In this document: one piece after another, positions 31,633 to 41,445 of the stretch | Layout of the letters: every line of letters begins with the position of its first letter | Position numbering within the stretch: position 1 is the stretch's first letter | DNA from: Coenobita brevimanus | Taxonomy: Eukaryota; Arthropoda; Malacostraca; Decapoda; Coenobitidae | Reading direction: 5' to 3' | NCBI GenBank assembly: GCA_032717465.1 | Contig: CM064657.1 | Span: forward strand, 23,018,848 to 23,082,847 | DNA length: 64,000 nt | The notes under the pieces: model-generated | What the model was told of the DNA's origin: nothing | Databases searched by the model: none | Seen by the model: only the letters and a program-made list of their open reading frames with translations | Program-made: the position numbers and the translations under genes

Positions 31633-33882
31633 ATGGCTACTACTGTATTTTTACAGGAAGCCAAAGAAATGGGTCTTTCGGACCCAACCGAAATTAAAGA
31701 GTATATACTCTCACGGCATAATCAGGAGCAGCAGCGCGAGAATGATGCTCGTGAAGAGCGTAGGATTCAGCGCGAGTACGAGCGAGAGCAGCGCGAATGC
31801 GAGCGAGAACAGCGCGAATACGAGCGTGAACAACGAGACAGAGAACGAGAGCATGAACGTGCCGAGCGAGAAGCACGTGAAAAACATGAACTTGAAATGA
31901 TGAAGCTCAAGCGAGATTCCTTGGCTTCAGACACGTCTGGTGCAGTTGGTCAAAGCTCCACGAGCGTTCCCCCTGCACATGTCCTGGCGACCCCACGCAT
32001 CAAGCTTCCTTCATACAAGGAAAGCGAGCGAATCGAGCCGTACATAGCTCGTTTTGAGGACATGGCTGACTTATATCAACTGGATGAGGCAGCTAAGCGG
32101 CTTCAGTTTCTTAGCCTATTTGAGGGCCCTGCCCTCGATATTCTCCACAGAATTCGTGGAGACAATCTCACATATGAGATGATGAAAGCTGCACTCATTA
32201 AGGCGTATGGTCTCACAGTAGACGACGCCAAAGTTCAGTTCATGCGAGCTCGTCTCCAAGACAAGGAGACAGCTGTTCAGTTCCTTGATCGCCTCACAGC
32301 TTACTTAAATGAGTGGATGGAGAAAGATGAAACTCCTTCCACGCGTGAGGGGATAATTGACCTTATGCTGCGTACACAGCTAGAGAGGTCGTGGCCTGCT
32401 GAGCTCATAGCACAGCTTAAGATCTGCCAGGTGAAAGATGCCAGCCAAATGGCAGAGAAGGCTGACGCATTCTTTACTGCATACGGGTATCAAGCTCGTA
32501 AGCAAAACACCTGGAGCAGAAAAGATACTGATAAGTCTGGGAAGCAGTCTCAGACTGAATCCCAGCAACAAGGTCATTCTCAGAATAATGGCCAAGGTCC
32601 AAAACCGCAGTGGAAGGACCAGGGGCAAAACACTCAGAAACCTGAGTGGAAGCGGTACAACAAGCACCCCAACCAGCAGCAGTATCAACCACGCAACCGA
32701 CCGTCGGGACAAACTTTTTCACCTCCAGCTCAAAAGAGGCAGGAAGCGAATGCAGCCTTCATTCCTCAGCAGCAGCCTGGTGGTCACGTCCCTACCAGTG
32801 TGGGTACTTCCCCACAGTTCACTAGTCCCACAGTGACAGCGAACCCCCCTCCACAGATGGCCAATGTTCCATCTTCCCAATATAACCCTCAAGGCACAAT
32901 GTTCGCCACATCAGTTCAGCAGCCTCATGAGTGGCTTGCTGCTTCCTCCACAGGCCCTCCCACAGGTGACAGTACCTTCCTTGTTCAGCCAGGGTTTGTG
33001 GGAGGCATTCCTGTGAAGGTCCTGAGAGACAATGGTTCCTCAGGTTGCTCTGTTAAGCAGAGTTTAGTTCGGCCTGAACAGTATACAGGTCGACAGATCC
33101 ATGCAAAGCTTATTGATGGATCAGTGAGATTGTTCCCTGAGGCATGTATCCAGGTGGCATCTCCATTTTATACTGGTATGACACTTGCAGTTGTCATGCC
33201 AGAGCCTCTATTTGACTTTATAGTAGGCAATATTCAAGGAGCCAAGGATAGTTGCTCCGATGACGCTACTCAGACTTTGGCTGCTGCGGTAACACGAGCC
33301 ATGACTGAGGCTCCAGACTGTGTCACCCCAGTGATCATTGAATCGCCGCAAGATCTGATGTGTAGTCAACTTGTTGTGCAAGAACAACATTCTGACCCGA
33401 CACTTGCTACCGTGCGGAACAAACAAAAGGGTCGAGTGATAAAGTATTCACGGGGAGGTCGAGCCAAGTTCCTTCGTAAACAAGGACGGCTCTACCGTGA
33501 GTCACGAACACCCGAGGGCGAGGTTCGACTGCAGTTTGTCGTTCCCGCCAAGTACCGCCTAGCAGTGTTACAATGGGGTCATTGTTCAGCCTCAGGAGGT
33601 CACATGGGGAAAAGGAAGACCCAGGGCCGTATCCGAGCTGACTTTTTCTGGCCAGGGATGGGACGGGACATAGATAGTTTTGCCCGTTCCTGCAGTGTGT
33701 GCCAAAGTATCGCCACTACTCAGGGACATGCCCTTCCTGTGCCATTTATAACCACACCTGTAATCTCTGAGTCAGTTGAGAGACAGGGTAGTGGTGAAGT
33801 GGGTGCAGACCTGACGTCTCGCCCATTGGCCCCACAGGACACATTATGTCCAGGGCCTTTACATACATATTATGTACCGTAG
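31633..33882 (+). CDS. Gag-protease-integrase zinc finger polyprotein (deletion derivative)
   Basis: 749 codons from ATG 31633. Residues about 30-95 are a charged Arg/Glu heptad-like region with repeats of EYEREQR. About 125-290 is a retrotransposon Gag domain (KLPSYKESERIEPYIARFED, LFEGPALDILH, AVQFLDRL). About 290-445 is a Gln/Pro-rich linker without a CCHC knuckle. About 455-555 is retropepsin-like, with DNGSSG at 466-471 where DTG/DSG is expected, and a later FDFIVGN. An integrase-type HHCC zinc finger follows (H650, H657, C687, C690). The catalytic DDE core and RT are missing. Near the end, ADLTSRP (725-731) resembles the RNase H/connection end motif ADxLSRP. The frame is fully open, so a recent deletion likely created this product. 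Confidence 0.85.
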   Translation: MATTVFLQEAKEMGLSDPTEIKEYILSRHNQEQQRENDAREERRIQREYEREQRECEREQREYEREQRDREREHERAEREAREKHELEMMKLKRDSLASDTSGAVGQSSTSVPPAHVLATPRIKLPSYKESERIEPYIARFEDMADLYQLDEAAKRLQFLSLFEGPALDILHRIRGDNLTYEMMKAALIKAYGLTVDDAKVQFMRARLQDKETAVQFLDRLTAYLNEWMEKDETPSTREGIIDLMLRTQLERSWPAELIAQLKICQVKDASQMAEKADAFFTAYGYQARKQNTWSRKDTDKSGKQSQTESQQQGHSQNNGQGPKPQWKDQGQNTQKPEWKRYNKHPNQQQYQPRNRPSGQTFSPPAQKRQEANAAFIPQQQPGGHVPTSVGTSPQFTSPTVTANPPPQMANVPSSQYNPQGTMFATSVQQPHEWLAASSTGPPTGDSTFLVQPGFVGGIPVKVLRDNGSSGCSVKQSLVRPEQYTGRQIHAKLIDGSVRLFPEACIQVASPFYTGMTLAVVMPEPLFDFIVGNIQGAKDSCSDDATQTLAAAVTRAMTEAPDCVTPVIIESPQDLMCSQLVVQEQHSDPTLATVRNKQKGRVIKYSRGGRAKFLRKQGRLYRESRTPEGEVRLQFVVPAKYRLAVLQWGHCSASGGHMGKRKTQGRIRADFFWPGMGRDIDSFARSCSVCQSIATTQGHALPVPFITTPVISESVERQGSGEVGADLTSRPLAPQDTLCPGPLHTYYVP

Positions 33883-34500
33883 GTTAAGGGGGAAGTTGAG
33901 AGGCGACTTGAGGCTATGGAAGACCCAAGTTTGCGTAAGGATTCTCAGCTTCCCGGTACTAATAGAAGTACTGTAGGTTAAGGGGGAAGTTCGAGAGAGA
34001 ACTCCGCAGTGGCGACTTGAGGCTATGGAAGACCCAAGTTTGCACAAGGATTCTCAGCTTCCCGGTACTAATAGAAGTACTGTAGGTTAAGGGGGAAGTT
34101 CGAGAGAGAACTCCGCAGTGGCGACTTGAGGCTATGGAAGACCCAAGTTTGCATAAGGATTCTCAGCTTCCCGGTACTAATATAAGTATAGTATTGTAGG
34201 TTAAGGGGGAGAGAGAAATCCGCAGAGGCGACTTGAGGCTATGGAAGACCCAAGTTTGCACAAGGATTCTCAGCTTTCCGGTACTAATATAAGTATTGTA
34301 TTGTAGGTTAAGGGGGAAGTGAGAACTCTGCAGAGGCGACTTGAGGCTATGGAAGACCCAAGTTTGCACAAGGTTTCTCAGCTCTCCAATACTAATATAA
34401 GTACTGTAGGTTGAGGCACAGGTTGAGGACCCGTGTGCGGTTCGAGGCTATGGAAGACCCGAGATTGCACAAGGATTCTTAACTTGCCGACCATAATCGT
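33879..34500 (+). repeat. Six-unit tandem repeat (94-114 bp) in the 3' untranslated part
   Basis: Units start GTAGGTTAAGGGGG at 33879, 33973, 34082, 34196 and 34303, with a diverged unit at 34406. Each contains GAGGCTATGGAAGACCCAAG and TCTCAGCTTCCCGGTACTAA. The first unit overlaps the stop of the polyprotein frame. It is internal to the LTR element, so it was copied with it. Confidence 0.95.
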
Positions 34501-35082
34501 GTGCTATAATTAATGGCGACCTCGAATGTACGTCATAGCACTGACTGCTAGGCAGAGAGAGTAATTGTAACTTAATAAGAATTTTGTCTCATTGACACTT
34601 TTGATGCTCCACCTCAATTGGTTTTGCAGGTTCAGCAATGGGTGTAGCAGTTTTGCTGTGCGGACCAGCTGATCGTCTGCCGCACGCTGCCGCCTCTTCT
34701 CCTCTGCCTTCGTCGTCGCCATATTATTTACTGTGTCATTTTACACGTAGGTACAGTTACACTACAACTGTCACACCTACACTGTGTATTACATACACCA
34801 TGCTACACAACAATTAGTTGTCAGTGTAAATGTAGCGAATTTTCGCTCAGTTTGACCTGAGTACAGGATTTTCACCGTCGTCACGGAGTTTTTCCCTCAA
34901 GCTTGCTTCTATTAACGTAAATACGAGGTTTTTTTCACTCACTGGTGACTGCGATTTTCTCCTGTAACAGGATAGCACACACACCACAGTGTGAATCTTG
35001 TGTGACTGAGTTAGGATTTATATATATGTATATTGAAATCTTTCTTCTGAAGGAAGAAAGATTTAATTTTCATGGGGCGTAA
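34501..35082. other. 3' non-coding part of the young LTR element
   Basis: No sense frame of note. On the minus strand a 71-codon frame (34510-34722) begins MATTKAEEKRRQRAADDQLV; its significance is unknown. The last bases before the LTR are ATTTTCATGGGGCGTAA, a weak polypurine tract. Confidence 0.55.
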
Positions 35083-36130
35083 TGTCACGAATCAATTCGC
35101 GACATTTCCTTTTTGTGAGAAGCCACGAACTATTAGTGGAAAACTCACTGTGTATCGCTCAGTTAACCGTTTCTCTCTCCATTTCGGGGTATACTTTTCA
35201 AATCATTCGTCACCGTTTTCAGGGGTGACCGATTTGATGCACGTCACTAAGTGCGCTACTGAGCGATACTATTGTTTCTTTATCGTTCGCCCCTGCTCCT
35301 CAACCGTTAGCCACGCCTTCTTCTGGTGGCTTGTCGTCCTGCCTATGCATTATTTGAATTCAGTCTTGTGTTTGCTGTGACGGAGAAAGGGTCTGTGCTC
35401 AGAAGTGGAGAGGTCAGCTAGCACCCCAAGCTCCATTAGTACAGTTAATCCCAGTACTCCCACCTTAGTGGTGATACATAGTATTCATCGACTGGTATTT
35501 CTTTTGTGTATTTTGTAGTTTTAAGAGCTTAGTTAAGGTGTTTTTCCTAGGCGTAAGTATTTAGCTTCTGTGTGAGTGAGCGAGCGTCTCATTTAATTTG
35601 ATTTGAAATGTAATGTTAAATTTATTTTTGTGATTAATAAATTTAACAGTTCTATTTCTTGAGCTTAATGTAGAGTAAAAATCTTGTTTCATTTCTCCAT
35701 AATTAAGCTTATTTTCCATACAGCTCCTAGCTTGCATAAACATTTACTATTCATAACTGGTACTTAGACCAGTCTTGTTGTATTAACTTAAAATCCGTTG
35801 TGCCAGGAGTTAATGCATCAGCAAGAACCTGATGTTATTATTATTAGTATTAGTTATTTATTGTCAGGGGTGATGTAACTTTCTCCAGAGGCTAACAGTA
35901 CAGTAATTCAGCAATTGTGAGTAATTAGTCTCTGCTGTGTACTGTTGAGAAAGTTTATAAATTCTCGTTCTTAGAGAATCGTGCACAAGCCAGCGTAAAG
36001 TAATCGTTGCTTGATGTAGCAAGACAATCATTGTCTCTGCTCTTCAATATTATTGAATATTATTATCAAATTAAATAATATTTAACCATTTATATCAAAA
36101 ATACTGCGATAATATAAAAACCCCGTGACA
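35083..36130 (+). repeat. 3' LTR
   Basis: 1048 bp, TGTCAC...GTGACA, followed by the CTATT target duplication. Confidence 0.95.
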
Positions 36131-36303
36131 CTATTACTGTCAGAAAAGAAATGCTTATTGTTTGCGTTACACCTAAAACGTAGCCTGCAGTAAGGATGCG
36201 TTACTTTAGTAAGAAGAATGCAAAGTACGTTTTCCACTTCTTTCACGTATGAATTTGCTCCTGTTGATGAGGCTTTTTAGTTTATGGCTATATAAAGATG
36301 TTA

Positions 36304-36305
<2 letters not shown>

Positions 36306-36380
<75 letters not shown>
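36306..36380. repeat. (TA)n microsatellite
   Basis: Pure TA array. Confidence 0.95.
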
Positions 36381-36386
<6 letters not shown>

Positions 36387-36546
36387 ATACTCAGCTTTTA
36401 CCAGCGGGTTAAAACATTGGACCCTCCTTTTGCAAAATGATGGATCAACCACACGTAGTCTGTATTAGAGTAGGTCACGCTTTCATTTCCGTAAACACCC
36501 TGGACATCGCTGCAAATAAATCGTCGAACAGCGCATACTTATGAGC

Positions 36547-36578
<32 letters not shown>

Positions 36579-37246
36579 CGAGAGGACGCCACAACTGTTA
36601 TTATGGAAGTAATCGTACAGGCTGCATCATATTCATTACCGATACTTTTTTCATGTTCATTATGTTAGGTGCATTGTTCGTTTTTTCCCTCTAGATGTAC
36701 ACTACCACCTCTTCCCTACTAGTGTATTTCAGCACACAACATGCTAATTTTCCCATGTACACAATGTGAAGGGAAGTGAAGATCGGGGATCCTTCCTTCC
36801 TGAAATCTTAAACTCATCATACTGAACGTCTTAACCTACAGATTTAGGGAGGTGTTCCAGTGACCAGTGAAATTGGCCGTTTCTGGTCTCAGTAAAATGG
36901 ATGTCAGCCCGTGAAAATTAAGATGTTAATGACTCTTGTGCAGTCGATAGAAACATATTTTTGAAGTATTAAAAACAAATCTTGTAAATTATTAATTCTA
37001 AATGTCAGTATTAAAGTTATATAAACAACATACTTGAAACTGCAGGGGAAAAGCCCATAATGATGATGTTAAAGTTGATGATGACAGGAAAAAGAAATAT
37101 GGAAATTAAATCGCTATGAAACAGATATTACGGTTCCTAATCGACACACGAGAATGCAGCTCATAGTTGGTTCAGTCAGCAATAGTTTTTTTTTTTTTTT
37201 TTTCATTTTTTAAAAAATAATAAATTGATGACTGATTTGATTTCAG
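36381..37246. other. Anonymous DNA
   Basis: No gene recognised. It contains (GA)n at 36547-36577 and a T-run at 37186-37203. Confidence 0.5.
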
Positions 37247-37785
37247 GTGAGGAGTGGGAGGAGGGGGAGGAGGACGACGACGAAGAGGAAGAGGAGGCCG
37301 AGGAGAAGGAGGAGGAAGAAGAGGAGGAAGAAGAGGAAGGAGGAGGAGGAGGAGTTGCCCGTCCCTCCTCGGCGACGTCTGGGAAAGGTAGGTGAAGGTG
37401 GGAGGAAAGATGGGATAGGGAAGAGGAAAAATACAGGAGGGGTGAGGGGGAAGGGAGAGGAGAAAGAGGAAAGAAGAAAAGAAGTGGAAGAAGAAGGAAA
37501 GAGAGAGTCAAAGAGGACAAAGCAAGCAGGAGGAGAGAGAGGGGAGGAGGAAGAAAGAAAGGGGAAAGGAGGAGAAAAGAAAGTAGAAGAGAGGAGGAGC
37601 ACAGAAAGAGAAAGGGAGGGGAGGAGAGAGGAAGGAAAAAGGAGATGCGAAGGAGAAAGTGAGATAGGAAGGGGAGGAGGAAGAAGAGAATTAAAATGGA
37701 AGAGGAGAACAGGGTGGGGGAAGAGAAAGAAGTACTGGAAGCAAGAGAGAGTGAGGAGCCAGAGATAAGGGATGGAAAAAAGAAC

Positions 37786-37855
<70 letters not shown>
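37247..37855. repeat. Purine-rich (GGA/GAA) tract ending in (GA)n
   Basis: The plus strand is almost entirely A and G for 600 bp, with pure GA at 37789-37854. Long Glu/Arg-rich (plus) and Ser/Leu-rich (minus) frames are compositional artefacts. Confidence 0.85.
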
Positions 37856-37857
<2 letters not shown>

Positions 37858-38050
37858 CATACACTGGGTCATATCCTTGCGGCAGGTGATAAGGAGAAAG
37901 CAGAGTATAGGGTTCAAAGGGCCGTTGCTCGTGGGCTTAGGAGACCCCCTAGCACCTCATCCTTAGCCACTGATACGGCTTATTGCATCTCGGTAATCTC
38001 TTGTTTCTTGTTAATTTTGTTTTAGTAACGACCTTGCCTGGGTAAATGAC

Positions 38051-38563
38051 ATCCATCCATCCATCATCCAATCCTACGTTGCCCCATGAGGAGCCCGGGG
38101 CTAGGTAAGTTGGTCCTGACATTCAGGATGAGAGTGACCAGCCTCACTCATCCCTGAGTGGCATTACGTGAGCAGTAAACCCCAACCACCCCTTGGATAT
38201 AAACCTTTACCGGCTCAATCCGATTGGAGTGTCATAATTACCCACTAAACCACCAGGCACCAAAGTTTGGTTATATGGTTACCACCCAGCGTACTAAATG
38301 GTTTCCTGGTGTACATGAAACCATTTGGCTTGTCACTCAGTGTAGAGTCACCCACAGGCAGAAGGAAGAGGAAAGAATGAAGGAAAGAAAGACAGAAGAG
38401 GGAATGCAAAGTCACCCGTAGGCAGAAGGACGAGGAAAGAATGAAGGAAAGAAAGCCAGAAGAGGATGGAAGGAAAGAAGGATGGAGGAGAGGAAAGGGC
38501 TGACACCCGAGAGCAGCACTACATGGAGTGAGTGGATGGCGAACGCCCCCACCTACCACGAAA
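38051..38563 (-). mobile_element. Repeat C copy 2 (antisense), with (CATC)n tail
   Basis: The minus strand starts with GGTAGGTGGGGGCG near 38563. It has a pyrimidine-rich segment (partly duplicated here), then the A-box-like TGGTTTAGTGGGTAATTA and B-box-like GGTTTATATCC. It ends in CCGGGCTCCTCATGGGGC and a (GGAT)n tail (CATC repeats at 38050-38070). This is the longest of the three copies. Confidence 0.65.
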
Positions 38564-38649
38564 TGACATTCAAGACAATAATAATGTGTTGTATTCTGAA
38601 CGAAGTAGAAGTAAATAGAGGTGCCAGGGACCTTGGTTACACTCACGGT

Positions 38650-38820
38650 GGTGGTGTTGGTGGTTGGGTTGATGGTTTTGGCGGCGGTGGTGGTGGTGGT
38701 GGTGGTGGTGATGGTGGTTGTGGTGATAGGTGTGGTGATGGTGGTGGTTGTGGTGATGGTGGTGGTTGTGGTGATAGTTGTGGTGGTGGTGGTGGTTGTG
38801 GGGGTAGTTGTGGTCGTGAT
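38650..38820. repeat. (GGT)n-like array
   Basis: GGTGGTGGTGGTTGTGGTGA-type units, G/T-only on the plus strand. Confidence 0.9.
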
Positions 38821-38969
38821 GAGAGTTATAAAGGCACTAGAAACTGAATGGGTCGGGGGAGAAGTTGGGGCATGAGGGAATGACACCAGGAGAAAAATAG
38901 TAGCAGAAATATTACCAAGGACGGACTAACATTCATAGCGGCGTTATCAGTGGAGGAGTGGAGGCATGG

Positions 38970-39840
38970 GAAGGGTGGCGCAGTGTAGGAGGGGAGAGGC
39001 AGCAGTGTGGGAGGGGAAGCAGCATTATGGGAGGGGAGAGGCAGCAGTGTAGGAGGGGAAGCAGCAGTGTAGGAGGGGAAGCAGCAATGTAAGAGGGGAG
39101 AGGCAGAAGTGTAGGAGGGGAGAGGCAGCATTATAGGGAAGAAGAGGCAGCAGTGTAGGAGGGGAGAGGCAGCAGTGTAGGAGGGGAAACAGCAGTGTAG
39201 GTGGGGAGAGGCAGCAGTGTAGGAGGGGAGAGGCAGCAATGTAAGAGGGGAGAGGCAGCAGTGTAGGAGGGGAGAGGCAGCATTGTAGGGAAGGAGAGGC
39301 AGCAGTGTAGGAGGGGAGAGGCAGCAATGTAGGAGGGAAGAGGCAGCAATGTAAGAGGGGAGAGGCAGCAATGTAGGAGGGGAGAGGCAGCATTATAGGG
39401 AAGGAGAGGCAGCAGTGTAAGGGGAGAGGCAGCAGTGTAGGAGGGGAGAGGCAGCATTATAGGGAAGGAGAGCAGCATTATAGGGAAGGAGAGCAGCATT
39501 ATAGGGAGGGAGAGGCAGCAATGTAGGAGGGAAGAGGCAGTAGTGTAGGAGGGGAGAGGCAGCAGTGAAGGAAAGGAGAGGCAGCAGTGTAGGAAAGGAG
39601 AGGCAGCAGTGTAGGAAAGGAGAGGCAGCAATGTAGGAGGGGAGAGACAGCAGTGTGGGAGGGGAAGCAGCAATGTAGGAAAGGAGAGGCAGCAGTGTGG
39701 GAGGGGAGAGGCAGCAGTGAAGGAAAGGAGAGGTAGCAGTACAAGAGGGGAGAGGCAGCAGTGTGGGAGGGGAAGCAGCAGTGTAGGAGGGGAGAAGCAG
39801 AAGTAGCAGTAGGTAAGACAGCAGCAGGAGGGGAGAGGCC
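38970..39840. repeat. 22-bp minisatellite
   Basis: About 38 units built from GGGGAGAGGCAGCAGTGTAG with AGCATTATAGGGAAGG and AGGAAAGG variants. The complementary strand gives Ala/Ser/Pro/Leu-repeat frames, which I reject as genes. Confidence 0.92.
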
Positions 39841-39989
39841 TGCTGAAACATTAACCTTGTTTGGAAAGCTTTTCAACTGGGTGGGGCGCAGGGCGGTGTA
39901 GTAAAGCGAGGACTGAAGGCAAATTAGATTAATATTTCAAAGGGAGTTGCCAGAGGGAGGATAAGTGCCTTAGGTGAGGCGGGTCCCTA

Positions 39990-40640
39990 GGGGCGCCCCT
40001 CGAGTGCCGCCCCAGCCCTGCCCTGCCCTGCTCTGCCGTCCCTGCCCTGCCCTGTCCTGTCCTCCCCCGCCGCCCCTTCCCTGCTCTGTCTGATGCTGGG
40101 GATGGGTGGAAGTGGAAAGGGTTTCTTGTTGGGGTCGTGATATAGCGGTAATGGCAGTGGTGTTGTGATATAGTGGTGATGCGGGGTGGGGTTTCTGTTG
40201 TGATGATGAGGTGAGATGGAGTGGGACTGTGATGTGGTGGTATAGTGAGGTGGAGTTGGGGTTGTGATGCAGTGGTGGTGAATTGGAGTTGGTACTGTGA
40301 TGTAATGGTGGTGAAGTGCGGTTGGGATTGTGGTGTAGTATCGAAGTGGGATTGAGGTTGTTATGTAGTGGTCGTGAAGTGGGGTTGGGGTTATGTTGTA
40401 GTGGTGGTGATGTGGGGTGGGGATGGTATTGTGAGATAGTACGTTTGGGGTGGGATTGATGTAGTGGAGATAGTACATATAGGGTTGGGTTGGTAAAGTG
40501 TGGTAGTACGTATGGGATGAGGTTTGGAACGGGATTGTGGGTGTGGTGGTGTTGGGTGTGGTGGTGTTGGGATGGGTGGTAGTTGAGTGGCGCTGTATTT
40601 GGTGATTATGAAGTGAGTTACGGTTGTGTCTGTTGGTGTG
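39990..40640. repeat. CCCTG tract and degenerate GTGGTGATGTAGTGG repeats
   Basis: A short CCCTGCCCTG cluster (40010-40070) is followed by about 550 bp of loosely repeated G/T-rich units with GTTGTGATGTAGTGGTG. Confidence 0.75.
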
Positions 40641-41445
40641 ATGGTCGTGGAGTGATGCAGTTAGTGACGTTGGTAAGGAGGAGGCGGTGATGATGGGCTG
40701 ATAAGAGAGATGTGGTGTTGGTGCAGTTGTAAAGTGGTGACAGGGAACAGGTAAGTGTAGCATAGTATAGGAATCGGTGTAGAAGTTGCTGAGAATCCTC
40801 GTAGTGATTGACGATTGTGATGTGCAGGCTGGCAGAGGTGTGGCGTACTGCTAATGTGCTGTGGAGGGTGGTGGTGTGCAGGTGTGTGATGTAGTGAAAG
40901 GTGACAGAGGCTGTGGAAGAATGTGATGCAAAAGATTGTACTAAAAAATTATGTCGTGTAGACTGCAAGGAAATGAGAGTGCGGCGATGATACTGTGATG
41001 ACGGTAACAGTTTGTTATGCAGTCGCAGAAGAGTATAGATCACAAAATTGTTCTCTTTGTGAAATATTTGGTGAAAATTGGGGAAGTACCTTGCTGTACA
41101 GATAATGTGTACAGATCACGTGTTCTGGTTGTGTGGGTCATAAGAACATAAGAACATAAGAAGAGAGGATAACTGCAGTAGGCCGGTTGGCCCATGCTAG
41201 GCAGCTCCTAGAAGAGTAACTGAACTACTAGAATGAGATAAGGATAGCAAAGAAGAAGGCTCTCCCCCGCCCTCCAAACCCTCCAGCCGAAGCCGGCAGG
41301 AAAAAGTCAGAAAGAACACCACGCCGTATAGAAAAACTGGCGTGGACATTTTACAGGAAAGTGTGAAAGAATAGAGACTATCATAGTGTAACCTGAAAAG
41401 AAAATTTATTTTTGAATTAGTATTGGTTATAATATTTTCTTTATT

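Larger units (their letters stand above)
30177..36130 (+). mobile_element. Young, non-autonomous Ty3/gypsy-type LTR element
   Basis: The LTRs start TGTCACGAATC and end CCCCGTGACA. Left 30177-31226 (1050 bp), right 35083-36130 (1048 bp); the only difference I see is a 2-bp deletion near 35583. A perfect 5-bp target duplication, CTATT, flanks the element (30172-30176 and 36131-36135). A PBS-like TGGCGACCTCATTCC follows the left LTR. The interior has one 749-codon frame with Gag, protease-like and integrase zinc-finger parts, then a six-unit tandem repeat and a non-coding stretch. RT is absent, so recent movement must have used enzymes from another copy. Confidence 0.93.

Noticed and set aside
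37243..37917. Long Ser/Leu-rich (minus) and Glu/Arg-rich (plus) frames
   Set aside because: Compositional effect of a purine tract; the same applies to 56410-57027 and 38826-39876.
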